From NCBI GenBank assembly GCA_910589415.1, contig OU342630.1:372001-436000 (forward strand): 64,000 nt of DNA, read 5' to 3'. The first letter of the stretch is position 1, and each line of letters begins with the position of its first letter. The position numbers and the translations under genes are program-made. Origin of the DNA: Malachius bipustulatus (lineage: Eukaryota; Arthropoda; Insecta; Coleoptera; Melyridae). Shown in pieces: positions 34,774-45,098 of the stretch. The notes below the pieces were generated by a model. That model saw only the letters and a program-made list of their open reading frames with translations, searched no databases and had not been told where the DNA came from.

Positions 34774-36175
34774 CATGGAAGAAAAAGGTAAGGAAATAAC
34801 GGAAAACGTGCAAAAAATGGAAGTAGAGTTCCCTAGCTCAGAGCCGGAAGAAATTCCAAAAGCTCTTGAAGAGCTCCTTCTGGGGGCCTCCGAATCCGAC
34901 GGCGACACGCGCGGCGCGACTCCGGTGGAAGCAGGAGTGCAGAAATGCACTCCAGCAGAAACGGAGTCCGGACCGTCGGTCGGCGGGGGAAAAGAGAAGG
35001 CCCTAGAAAGAAGGAAACAGAAAAAGAAGGAAAAGAGACGAGAAGCCAGGAAGGCGGAACGGCAGGTGCGGAGGAAGCAGCGAGAAATCGCAGCGGCCAC
35101 AACAGCCCTGTCGAGTCAGGTAGGGGCGCTCGAACTAGGGAAGACAGGGGAGTCCGACAGGAAACCCACGTCCCTTGGTGAGAGCACCCAACCAGGCGAC
35201 TCCACCACTGGTACTCCAAGGACCTCCAAGAGGGGACCTACCGCACGGGACGCCAGGAGGGCCGCAAGTAAGCGGACCTTCAGGCTGCCCACGGAGCCGG
35301 CCAGCTTGAGGGAGGGGGCGGGGAAAAGCACGACCACGCATGGAGTGCTACCCTCGCCGGGACCCTCAAAAAGATTGCGCTCTGACGGAAGGACCCCCCC
35401 CCCGAGAGGGAGAAAAAGAGAATTGCCCTCGACAAGAGGGAGGAGGGACCGGCAAATAGGAGTAGGCGTGCCGGGGCCGGGGGGCAGCCCAACCCGAAAG
35501 GGAGGGCGGACCCCAGGCCTGCCTGCCCGAAAGCGGAACCTCCGACAAAACAGTCTCAACAGCTGAGAGCCCAAAGTAAGTCTCTCCAAGTAGTCATCAG
35601 GTCCAACCGACCAGATGGCAAAGTTGGAGAAGAAGAAGCAACAGAGCTGCGCCGACAGCTGGTGGCTGAGCTGAAAAAAGCCCTGACTACAAATCGGGAG
35701 CTTGAGCTCAGCTTCCAGAAATCAGGAATAGTCGAACCCGGCTGGTTCCTGATCACGGCAAAAGACATCGGCGGACTGGCTGCTGAGAGGCTGGACGCCA
35801 CAGGCAGTGGGAGGAAACACGTTCACCCAAGTAAGGGCAACGGAAGCTCCCTGGCCAGTGGTGATCGGCTTCTGGATTAGCAGTCCGAAACCGGTCGATG
35901 TCTCTGAAGTGGTAGAGATGCTGAGCCTCCAAAACAGGAGGCTGAATGTCAGCAACTGGCAGCATCTCGACACCAGAGAAGGACTGGGAGGATGGCAACT
36001 CATCTTTCGGGTCAGCCAGGAGGACGCCAGGAGCATAGAAAGCGGCGGCTGGGAACTCAACTACGAGTTGACCACCCTGACAGTGCGTCGGGTGACACTC
36101 TGGGGTCCCGCCGCCGTTGGAAATGCACCAAGCACCTCCAAGCAGGCCCAAGATGAGCCACCGAGGAAAAAATAA
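34774..36175 (+). pseudogene. LINE ORF1 protein, broken by two frameshifts
   Basis: The reading starts at ATG 34774 (MEEKGKEITENVQKMEVEF). The first 260 residues are highly charged and low in complexity, with Lys/Arg-Glu runs (RKQKKKEKRREARKAERQ) that could be coiled-coil or RNA-binding. The frame stops at 35566, continues in another near 35575-35815 (VEPGWFLITAKDIGGLAAERL) and in a third at 35807-36175 (TEAPWPVVIGFWI to TLTVRRVTLWGP). The last parts resemble the DUF4780 domain found in insect retroelement proteins. No zinc knuckle is seen. In related LINEs ORF1 coats the RNA. ORF2 begins 6 bp after the stop. Confidence 0.75.
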
Positions 36176-36181
36176 CCTCCC

Positions 36182-39100
36182 ATGGAAGGAATAAAGGTAA
36201 GTCAGATCAATCTGCAGCACAGCCGGGATGCCACAGCAGAAATGCTAAGCAGCCTGGTAAAAAAACCTGCAGATGTGATACTAATTCAGGAACCATATGT
36301 CTTTAGGAGTCAAATAAAAGGACTGTCGGGCCTGGGCTTCAAACTTCTGGTGGGAGCCAAGGCAGGAGAGACACCTAGAAGCTGCATACTGGTGTCCAAG
36401 AGGCTAAGCTCGGTACCCTTACCGCAGCTGGGGACCAGGGACGCCACAGCAATGCTTCTGGAATACAAAGTAAGTGATATCTCACATAAGATAATTCTAA
36501 GTAGCTTATATCTCCCATACGACGGTGAACGTCTGCCATCGCAAGAGATGGCAGATATAACAACGTTTGGGGAAAGCAGAGGGATCCCAGTAGTAATAGG
36601 CTGTGATGCCAACGCGCATCACACCCTATGGGGCAGCACCGACGTCAACACACGCGGAGAGGCCCTACTGGAATATCTAGCAACCACAGACCTTGAAATA
36701 AGTAATAGAGGCAGGGAACCAACCTTTGTCAATCGCAACCGCAAGGAGGTGATTGACATAACCCTAGCCTCCAAAAGCATAACCTGTGACGTACGAGAAT
36801 GGCAAGTGACGGGCGATGTCCTGCTGTCCGACCACCGCATGATCCGATTCAAGATCAAAGCGAGGATGGCGGCAGACAAGCCCAAACGAAACCCAAGGAC
36901 AACTAATTGGGAGATCTTTACAAAAGATCTCCAAATAAGGTTCAAGGGTCCCCCACCTCAAATCACACAGGAAAACATAGACCAAGAGGTAGAGAAATTA
37001 AGCAAAAAGATAACCGAGGCGTACGAAAAGGCGTGTCCCTTGAGAAGGCCTCCAGAAAAGAAAATCAGGTGGTGGAGCAAAGAACTCCATCACCTCAGGA
37101 GGTCAGCGAGGAGGTCACTTCGACAGGCCGTGACCTCAGGAGAGGACACTCAATGGGACCGTTTTCGAGAAGCCAGAAGAGAATTTAAGAGAGAGATAAG
37201 GCGCAGCAAGAGAGCGAGCTGGCGAGAATTCTGCGAGGAGATAACCTCTCTCCCGGAAACAGCCAGGCTCGCAAAACTGCTCAGTGCCTCAAAACGTAAC
37301 GAAATAGGCTCGATCAAGAAAGAGGACGGAACCTGGACAGAAACGGAGGAGGAGACAATTGAGCACCTCCTCAGAATCCACTTCCCGGGAACAGACCAAG
37401 TCGACCCAGAGAGGCGGGCGGAGCCAACCTCGGACTGGCAGCTAGCCGAAAATCTGGTAAACGACGAGGTCATATGAAGGGTAAGCAAAGAGTTCCGTCC
37501 ATACAAGACAGCAGGACCTGATGGCATTTTCCCAGCATTGCTGCAGGCGGGCCTGGAAACGATTCTCCCCAGCGTGAGAAACATATTCCGGGCTAGCCTA
37601 GCAACGGGATATGTGCCCCAGGCATGGAGGAAAGCAAACGTGGTCTTCATTCCCAAACAAGGAAAAGAGGACTACACTTTAGCTAAGTCATTCAGGCCTA
37701 TCAGTCTGACATCCTTCATACTGAAAATGCTAGAAAGGATAGTCGACAGATACCTGATAGAAAACACACTGCGTGAGTTCCCGTTTCACAGGGGTCAACA
37801 TGCTTACCTGAAGCAAAGATCCACGGAAACTGCTCTACACGCAGTGACTAGAGAAATTGAAAAAGCGCTGCATCACGGGAACTGGGCCTTGGCCATTTTC
37901 TTTGATGTGGAAGGCGCTTTTGACAAGGCAAGAACAAAAACCATATGCACCGAGCTGCAATCCAGGGGTACCCCCCAGGTCCTGATTAACTGGATTGCTT
38001 CAGCGATCGAAAGCAGGCAGGTGTCATCGGGTGCGGGAGAAGTTCGAGTGGGCATTGCGGCGAGTGGTGGATGCCCCCAAGGCAGCTGCCTATCACCTCA
38101 CCTGTGGTGCCTGATCATGGACGGCCTCCTAAATCGCCTGACAGATGACGGACTGTATGCACAGGCATATGCTGACGATGGGCTGGTTCTAGTAACCGGC
38201 CAATTCCTAAGCGTGGTCTGCGATCGCATGCAGAGTGCATGTAAGATAATCGAAAAATGGTGTGAAGAGGCGGGGCTGACCATCAACCCCGGAAAAACCG
38301 ACATGGTCCTCTTCACAAGGAAAAGGGAAAAAAGAGGATTCAAACCACCCAGGCTGTTTGGCAAACTCCTAACTCTTAGTGGGGAGGCCAAATACCTTGG
38401 AATGGTACTAGACGAAAAGCTGACCTGGAAGCCACAGATTGACAGAATAGTCACAAAAACTGTGTCATCTCTATGGCAGCTAAGAGGGACAATAGGCAAG
38501 GTGTGGGGGCTAAAACCGAAGATAATGCACTGGTTATACACGGCTATCATCAGACCGAGAATCAGTTATGGTTCGGTGGTCTGGTGGAAAACAACCACAA
38601 GCAATAGCGTTGCAAACAGGCTAGCTAAACTCCAACGGCTCGCCAGTTTGTTAATAACAAGTGCAATGAGAACCACCCCGTCAGCAGCCCTGAATGTCAT
38701 TCTGGAGCTGCCACCGCTTCCCATTTGGATAAAAGGGGAGGCCATGGCGGCCCACCTAAGAATGCGTGATTCGGGACTATGGAAAGGCGGAGGTTATAAA
38801 GGACACACAGAGATAGCCAAGGTTGCCGAGGTGGAGATACCAATCTCAAACCTTATGTCTACCTCAAAAACAAGAAACAACAGAGAAAACAAGAAATTTA
38901 CCCTGCAAATTCCTGAAAAGGAAAAGTGGGAAAAAAGGAAGGTAGCCTTCGAACCAGGAGGACTAGTCTGTTTCACAGACGGCTCCAGGAACAAAAATGG
39001 CCACGTAGACAGGCGGAGATTTATGCTATCCTGCAAGCAGCTAGACTGGAGCAGATAATGGAGGCCGGGGAACGGACGATATACATATGCACGGATAGTC

Positions 39101-39729
39101 AGGCCGCCGCGAAGGCGCTGGACACACGCGGAACCAGCTCCCCACTGGTCCAGGAGTGTGTCGAGGCGCTGAACAGACTGGCGGACAGAAAATCGGTGCA
39201 TATCGTGTGGGTTCCTGCACACTCAGGTGTACCAGGTAATGAGCTGGCAGATCAATACGCGAAGCTCGGGACCAGGGGAACCTTTTGTGGGCCGGAGCCC
39301 GTCCTGGGCCTGACCAAAAATCTTCTCAAAGAATCTATAAAAGAATGGACACGCAAGGGTTTAGAGAACCACTGGGAAACAGCACCAGGCTGCAGACAGG
39401 CCAGGCTGTTTCTGGCTGGTCCGATCGGAAACGGATGGACCAGCATGTCCAGAATGAACCGGAGGGAACTCAGACTACTAGTCGGGGTTCTCACCGGTCA
39501 CAGCAGTCTGAACAGACACCTGCAAGTGATGGGAGTCACTCGGGACCCGGTCTGCCCTAAATGCGGAATGGATGACGAGGACTCCCACCATTATGTGGGC
39601 GTATGCGAGGTATACAGTAACCTCAGGCTCAACATCTTTGGGTCTGAGGAGCTACAAGAGGAAGAAATGAAACTCCTCTCATACAACAACCTTCTGGCCT
39701 TTATTAAAAGGTCGGGGAGGTTCGAGTAG
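36182..39729 (+). pseudogene. LINE ORF2: endonuclease, reverse transcriptase, RNase H
   Basis: The first 220 residues are an apurinic-type endonuclease: INLQHSR, LIQEPYV, CDANAHHTLWGS and LLSDHRMI hold the catalytic N, E, D and H. The reverse transcriptase follows with FRPISLTSFILKMLER, FDVEGAFDKA, GCPQGSCLSP and AYADDGL. RNase H shows FTDGS, AEIYAI, CTDSQAA and VPAHSGVPGNELAD. A Cys-His knuckle CPKCGMDDEDSHH precedes the stop at 39727. Two defects are visible: an in-frame TGA at 37475-37477, and a small deletion with frameshift at about 38996-39010 that removes residues between the first two RNase H motifs. RNase H after the polymerase places it in the R1/I/LOA group, not jockey or CR1. Confidence 0.92.
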
Positions 39730-40675
39730 GAGTTTCACCATGGTTTGGGTAAGGCGAAAAGGGCCCTCGGTGGCCTAGTCGCTTGGGGTGTACCACCCCA
39801 ACCCACCATACTACTACTACTACTAGCAACGGTATCAGCACCAGCACCAGCACCAGAAGGATTCCCGGGCAGCACGGTGCCATGTACCCACAGCGTGATC
39901 AGCACTACCACCATGCAGCACTTTCACTATCCATGGCACATCCCCGGGAAGTCGTGTTGAACACTTGTGAGGCAGGCACCATCACCACCTGCTTTACAAA
40001 GATGAGTGGTTCAGTTCTTCACTGGTATACCTAGCCTGGTTGCTGTTTTAATTTTTCAATTCATTGCTTTTTAATTTCACCTCCAGGGCTCTAGTGCCTC
40101 ATTATGTCATAATTTTTGCAGTTTGTAATTTTTCATCTTATTTAATAAAGCAATTTTTTCTATTATTAATATCGCCCCCACACGTCATCGTGTGGGTTTC
40201 AAATTTCAATATAATTTTGCTTGTGCGTAGCCATGTTCATAATCATTTCATAATTTCTGTGAATTGATATTTCATTTGATATTTAATTGTATACCTACCT
40301 GTGATACCATCATTTATAATTCACCAATAATTGCAATTTCTCCCTTTTGTGATATTTAATTGATGTATTTTTGTGATATTTAATCTATTAATTATTATCT
40401 ATTTTACTGTCTATTTATATTCATTACCTTAATAAAAACTGTTAAAATTTGCTTGTGAATTTTCTTCTGCCTGTGACGTTGTTCATTTGTGTGCTTTGCC
40501 ATAACAATAGTTAAATTTTCATTTTGAGCTAGCTGGCTGCTAAATAGCATTCCTAACCTCCCCGAAAATTGCTCGGGGTGGAACGGAAGGTTATAAAATA
40601 ACAAAGTTAAAGGGGGGGGGGGGGGCGACATTATAATGAATCACCCTGTACAGGGACAAGTTATATGAGACAGTA

Positions 40676-41476
40676 CAGTCACAGTGAAATAAAATAAAAA
40701 ATAAAGACACTAGAAATAAACAATGTGGGCCCTATAAATTAACAGCCACTTGTGATGTGAAATCTGCTCTAAAGAAAAATAATTTATGAACCACACTTTA
40801 CCAGCTGTTGTCCTAGATAGTTTTTGGAACGCTGGAACAGCAATGTAAAAAAATTTCAGGTATGAAAAATGTAATAATTATTATTCTATTATACCAGTTG
40901 ATAAGAAATTTAGCAAGTTGGTGGTTATGTAAAATTGGCATGATGTTGGCCAGAATACAATATCAGAGTAAGATACTATGGCAGCTGCATCATTTGATGG
41001 CTACATGAGAACAGAATTGGACTTATTAGTAAAAAAAAATAATTTGGTGATATTTACTGTCAATATCTATCTTCATTTTTAAAAATAACTGCAATTATTG
41101 TTAGTATACATAATTTCCGAATTGGGTCGCATTTAAAATTTTGCCGCAGTGAAACTATGCTAAAATTTAATTTCAAACCTTCAAACCTGATGGTCACAAA
41201 TTTTCAATTGAGTACGCTTTATTTCTTCCGAGAATATGAAATTTTCCTTAAATACTTGACATTGCCATGTTACTATATAGAAAAAAGAAGCCACAAACAA
41301 ATCGATTTTATAACCATGAGGACTTAATTTTTCCACTAAATTGTGAATTATTACATGAAGATTTTCTGCTTGCCGCTTTTTTGAAATTACTTTTTTAGTA
41401 ATGTCAGTTACTTCGCATAATTTTTGTAGTGACGTAAAATCGATTGGAAAACTATTACCTCATGGAACTGCGTAGA
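40676..41476. other. Intergenic, downstream of LRSAM1
   Basis: AT-rich sequence past the likely poly(A) signal of the LRSAM1 gene. No open frame with a recognisable domain and no clear repeat. Confidence 0.5.
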
Positions 41477-41482
41477 TTTATT
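41477..41482 (-). terminator. Candidate poly(A) signal of LRSAM1
   Basis: AATAAA on the minus strand, 67 bases after the LRSAM1 stop codon. It is the nearest hexamer downstream. Cleavage position is not visible from sequence. Confidence 0.5.
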
Positions 41483-41548
41483 CATTCAAAAATTGATTGT
41501 ATAAGACACTTAGATAATAGAAAAATTTATGAGTTAGAATAGCCTACT

Positions 41549-41671
41549 TTATGGCACAATGATCTTTATCTTGCGTTCGATGTATGCTCTGCAAAGAGGG
41601 CATTCAGACACCAATTCTGAACAAGCTGTGCAGCATCCCATATGACCACACGGCGTAAAAATGATTTCACT
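41549..41671 (-). CDS. LRSAM1: LRSAM1 last exon: second half of the RING finger
   Basis: After an acceptor TTTGTTTCAG the exon encodes SEIIFTPCGHMGCCTACSEL through CPLCRAYIERKIKIIVP and a TAA stop (41549-41551). With CVIC from the exon before (48679-48905) it forms a C3HC4 RING: C-x2-C, C-x-H, H-x3-C-x2-C, C-x2-C. RING domains of this kind recruit a ubiquitin-loaded E2. LRSAM1 (Tal) is a cytosolic E3 ligase with leucine-rich repeats, a coiled coil, a SAM domain and a C-terminal RING; in mammals it acts on TSG101 and in anti-bacterial autophagy. The reading phase at the junction is 0 on both sides. The match to LRSAM1 comes from domain order plus the EDFWLRQYQRLLD block upstream. Confidence 0.93.
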   Translation of the reverse strand, partial: SEIIFTPCGHMGCCTACSELVSECPLCRAYIERKIKIIVP

Positions 41672-41895
41672 CTGAAACAAAAATTAAAGCACACAATTAA
41701 AAACTTTTATTCACAACCGACATATTATGAGAAGATAATAACACTCTCTTCGGTTGCTAAGAAAAATCAGTGAAATAATTTATTGGAGAGTTTTTACACA
41801 TTTTACTAATTACAGCTATAGCAGTTGTGCTTTACTGTGAAAACTTGAAACAGTAAATGAAATAGAGAAGATCCCATCAGTTAATTATTATAAAT

Positions 41896-42790
41896 TGTGA
41901 CGTTAAATTAACGTCGCGACGCTGTAAAGCGACGCCATAATATAAAGAAAATATTATTTTCAACAAAGTCGGAATCATTTAGGAATTATTCAAGTATTAA
42001 AATATTAAAATCCAAGTAAATAAATCGGCAACAACAAGATAAGGGAGGTTTTTTATGTTCGTATCAGTTGTTGTTTACAGAAAGTGCCTCTAGGAAGGAA
42101 CGGAAAACAAGACACAATTCAGCGAGAAATATTAAAATATTATATTCAAGCAAATAAATGCGAAGCCGAGAGGAAAACAAGATAAGAAGTTGTTGTTGTT
42201 TACGTCCGGTACCTATATAAAGGGACGGAAATTCAATGAACGGTAGCAGATCGCAGCTGGCCTACCTAGAGAACTGATCTAGGATAGCCGGTCCGCCGTC
42301 TATAGCTCAACCCCCTTTCCCGGAGGCCCCGAGTATTGATCGGGACTTCTCCTCAAGCGAAGAAGAAGAATTGACTTTTCCAAGCTCACGTCTTAACCTC
42401 CCCAACGAGAAGCCTGGGTATTGACCAGGAGTCGAGTTGGACTAACGCGAGAGAGTAGAATTGATACTCTTTCACCACCCCCTAAAGCTTATCAGAGTCA
42501 AACGAGGACCAGGTGACGCGAAGAATTGATTCGCGTCCCTGATCCAATTATTCTGAGTAAGCGTATCATCCCCCGTGGCTTCCTAACGCACCGAAGTATT
42601 GACTCGACGTGTTAGCCAGGCACATAAAATTGAATTCACTCCAGACATACTTCCGTTCAAGAGATCACACACTACACAAAGCAATAGTGCATACAGACAA
42701 GAACTACACCGCTAAATCTCTATTCACAAGCACCAACTGATCAACATCCAAGAACAGTCGAACAAAAAAAAGAAGAGATATGGTCCTCTA
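41896..42790 (+). mobile_element. LTR-type promoter and leader of an unidentified retroelement
   Basis: Begins TGTGACGTTAAATTAACGTC, an LTR-like TG start with a palindrome. Two diverged tandem copies of about 135 bp follow (about 41990-42100 and 42125-42213), sharing AATATTAAAATATTA, AACAAGATAAG and GTTGTTGTTTAC, like an enhancer-bearing U3. TATATAAA at 42214-42221 then predicts transcription from about 42245. Downstream is the hairpin array (42257-42623). No primer site, second LTR or target duplication was found, so the right end is a guess. It lies in the last LRSAM1 intron, opposite strand. Confidence 0.5.
42257..42623 (+). other. Array of seven hairpins with a conserved heptaloop
   Basis: Each hairpin has a 7-base loop G(A/T)A(T/C)TGA. 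Loops are at 42271, 42333, 42368, 42418, 42458, 42523 and 42596. Inner stems are CCTAGA/TCTAGG, CCCGA/TCGGG, GAAGA/TTTTC (one G-U), CCTGG/CCAGG, GAGAGAGTA/TACTCTTTC, ACGCGAA/TTCGCGT and CGA/TCG backed by CTAACGC/GTGTTAG. Most also have an outer stem after an internal loop, for example CTGGC/GCCGG (hairpin 1), CCAAC/GTTGG (hairpin 4) and GGACCAGG/CCTGATCC (hairpin 6). A longer stem (GCTTATCAGA with TCTGAGTAAGC) encloses hairpin 6. Stems differ in sequence but remain paired. The array starts about 12 bases after the predicted RNA start. I do not recognise the family. Confidence 0.75.
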
Positions 42791-42799
42791 AGGCACTAC

Positions 42800-43020
42800 A
42801 TGGCAGACACTACAATCAAGTCAATGACTCCAACATTAACAAAAAGCTGTCGTATAGATTTTTGGAAAACGGCCTTCTCTTTCCGGAAGCTGAAGGCTTT
42901 CTTCTTGCCATCCAGGACCAAGCACATATTAAAAGATGCAACAATAGTCAGTGACGTATGTAGAAAATGCCAACAATTTCCAGAGACAATAATAGCTGAG
43001 CAACCTCCTCCGCCCATAGT
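42800..43020 (+). pseudogene. Possible LINE C-terminus fragment
   Basis: A 75-residue frame ends in LKDATIVSDVCRKCQQFPETI. The CRKC block with following PETI resembles the Cys-rich tail of R2-like LINE proteins (C-x2-C, E-T-I), but the His and last Cys are missing. It is joined to an unrelated endonuclease fragment downstream. Assignment is tentative. Confidence 0.35.
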
Positions 43021-43034
43021 ACAAACTTAGTATC

Positions 43035-43490
43035 CTACTGTGAGAGGAACAACGTCCACCTCATCATTGAATGTGACGCAAATTCCCACCACGCGGTCTG
43101 GGGGAGCACCGATACCAATGACAGAGGTGAGTCACTCTACAACTTTTTAATAGGCAATAGACTGGTGTTAAACAACAACCTTCGTAAAAAAAATAGACAG
43201 GAGGTTCTAGATATTATGTTTAGCTTCACTTTTATGAGCAACAGGATAGCCAATTGAGAGTACATTCAGAACGTGATTATCTCAGCATAATAATACAACG
43301 AAAACTGTTCACTAAAGGTGAAGAGAAACAACAGAAATGTTGACTGGTGGAGCAATGACTTGACAACTGGAGAAAATCGTAGAAAAGAAGTTCGACGACT
43401 CTTCAATCGAGCTAAGGAAACGGGCAACTGGGAAATATTGAGACCGACCATCAAGATATGGTACACACAAGCGAAAGCACGTGAAAGGTC
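43035..43490 (+). pseudogene. LINE endonuclease fragment, plus strand
   Basis: Frames across this stretch encode NNVHLIIECDANSHHAVWGS and TDTNDRGESLYNF, then NRQEVLDIMF and, in another frame, NVDWWSNDLTTGENRRKE. These are the C-terminal half of a LINE endonuclease (CDANSHH with catalytic Asp and Asn) and the linker before the reverse transcriptase, as in jockey and R1-type elements. It breaks off at about 43480 where a LINE fragment in the opposite orientation begins. At least one frameshift lies near 43255-43320. Confidence 0.75.
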
Positions 43491-45040
43491 CAGTAGTGAT
43501 GCTGTTGCAGTCTCGCCCTTCTCAAATGCTTCAACCATCGTCTCCAATACTCCCAGGACAGCTTGCAGGGCTGATCGGGAAGCTCTAAACCCATATTGCT
43601 CCTCACCGATAACCCTCACAGCATCCAGGAATCCCTGCAGTCTGCTGTTGATGACCATCTCTAGCATTTTCCCAAATATAGGCGTAATGCTAATTGGTTG
43701 GTAATTAGACAATAGTTCAGGTTTGTCTTTCTTGAGAATGGGGGTGACGCGGCTGATCTTAAAAGCACTAGGGAAAACCCCATCTTGTCATACAGTGACA
43801 CGAGCGGTTGTATAATTACTTCAGCGGTTGCCTTAGTGATCCTGCTGTTCATGTTGTAGCAGTCAAACGAACATGAACCGCTTAGATGGGCAATGATGTT
43901 GAGTAGATCGTCTAATGTTGCTGGATAAAAAAAAACAACTGGAGTTGATGGGACTTGACCTTTTAAAAAAATAGTCATAATCATGAATACAAGTAGGCAA
44001 GCTGTCCACCAGTTCATCAGCTACAGAATAAAAGTATTCACTGACATCATCAGGGGAAAATCTATCTGATTCGTGCCACGTAACGAATTCACCAGCCGCC
44101 AACTATCTCTCATAGGATTATTAGAGTTAGAGAGAAAATAAAAGAATTTTTTTTGTCAAATAAGAGAGAAAGTCGGTGTATGCTTTTCTCTTTGCAACAC
44201 AAATATCACGCTTATACCTCCTCTTGAGCATTGAGAAGTCTTTTACAACCTGCAGCGATTCAAGGCCAACGTGAATCGACATCTTCGCTCATGCACCGCT
44301 CCCAGAGCGTCATAGGGATTTTCCTGCAGTGCATGTGCATTTTCAATAATAATTTTAAAAAAATACGCGGTCCCTCGTAACTTGATACACATTTTCAAAA
44401 GCCGATATTGTGTCCCTCATCCTGCGAAGTTGATCATTAAACCAATTTACCGGTCGATCTGATCTCAAGCTAACTCTTTTCTGAGGAAACACACTATCAA
44501 CCATGTCTGAATAGACCTTGCACAGGAAACTGGCATCACACTCAACATCAATATCACCATCCATCAGCGACCCCCAGTCAAGGGACAGCAGCTTCTCACG
44601 CATTCGTAGTAAACCCAGTTCAGTGTAGATGGGTATTATCGGAAAAAAAAAACTAAAGTGCAGACCCTATATCAATTTTTTTCCTGTCGACTAAGTGAGG
44701 TTCCAGCTCAATTTCCCCACTCATGTTCCACCGATCCGAGGGTCGGGAGGGGGGATAGGAGCCATTGTAAAGTACGGGATATCAGTTTTTTGTGGATTGC
44801 TCCGTCAGTTTTGATCCTACCGAAAAAATTATTGCACCTTACTAGTGATTCTCCACGAATTAATTGATCTGTATGAAAACGACAGTCTGCAATCAAATCT
44901 CACCTTAATTAACTGACGAGAGTGATCAGAGGACGAACAACCAGAGGTCGGTACAACAAGGGCAGACCCAACATTCTCAACTTCAGAAAAAACAGATACT
45001 GGGGCCATTGGGTGAAGCATGGTCATATCCACTTTCATAA
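43480..45040 (-). pseudogene. LINE reverse transcriptase fragment, minus strand, CR1/jockey type
   Basis: Read from high to low coordinates: 44829-45038 (VPTSGCSSSDHSRQLIKVRF), 44355-44603 (WGSLMDGDIDVECDASFLC, PVNWFNDQLRRMRDTI), 43863-44102 and 43661-44017 (LDDLLNIIAHLSGS, ATAEVIIQPLVSLY), and 43480-43712 with SNYQPISITPIFGKMLEMV, EEQYGFRAS and LLDLSRAF. Together they cover the linker and the first reverse transcriptase motifs, in at least four frames. The polymerase ends just after its first catalytic Asp. Most of the endonuclease is missing. It is an old, shredded copy. Confidence 0.8.
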
Positions 45041-45098
45041 TGTCCGAACCACCGCGGCGGCTAACGTTCCCAAAGTTTCCATCATTAAGACCAATACC

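Larger units (their letters stand above)
34146..39822 (+). mobile_element. Full-length R1/I-type LINE, 5.7 kb
   Basis: A plus-strand element flanked by a 14-bp duplication CTAGCAACGGTATC (34132-34145, 39823-39836). It has a 5' UTR of about 630 bp, ORF1 (34774-36175), ORF2 with endonuclease, reverse transcriptase, RNase H and Cys-His knuckle (36182-39729), and a short 3' UTR ending in CTA/TAC trinucleotide repeats, not poly(A). GC content is much higher than the surroundings. Both ORFs are broken, so it is not active as it stands, but the ends are intact. Confidence 0.92.
33330..40595 (-). mobile_element. Solo LTR (about 1.6 kb), interrupted by a LINE
   Basis: The insert reads TATAACC...CGTTACA on the minus strand, similar to the TATAAC...GTAACA ends of the gypsy LTRs at 3451 and 10108. 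A 4-bp duplication AAAT flanks it (33326-33329, 40596-40599). The fold-back J arm opposite shows the uninterrupted sequence. After removing the LINE (34146-39822) and one copy of its duplication, about 1575 bp remain with no coding capacity. A solo LTR left by recombination of a gypsy-type element fits best. Confidence 0.65.
32255..40648. mobile_element. Fold-back element J, carrying a SINE and a solo LTR
   Basis: CAGGGTGATTCATTATAATG and its complement define the ends, with TA at 32253-32254 and 40649-40650. Arms of roughly 450 bp share blocks such as GATTCCTCGTAAAATTCTAA. Removing the SINE (32963-33232) and the LTR (33330-40595) leaves about 0.85 kb. The terminus is again ACAGGGTGATTC, as in the mariner. 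Confidence 0.88.
31010..40675. mobile_element. Fold-back element I, carrying fold-back J and its contents
   Basis: The left end TACAGGTGTCCCATATAACT has its inverted partner at 40656-40675, beyond the nested element J. Arms match from 31010 to about 31550 against 31850-32254 plus 40651-40675, with the centre near 31700. Without J the element would be about 1.27 kb. The left arm reads GGTACAGGACC where the right arm is interrupted, which marks the J insertion at a TA. Confidence 0.85.

Noticed and set aside
34186..35801. Many long open frames on both strands of the LINE 5' half
   Set aside because: High GC content lengthens chance frames; only the plus-strand ORF1 blocks show family similarity.
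43035..45040. Twin-priming inversion of a single LINE
   Set aside because: The plus fragment has a jockey/R1-type endonuclease (CDANSHH), the minus fragment fits CR1-type; they look like different elements.
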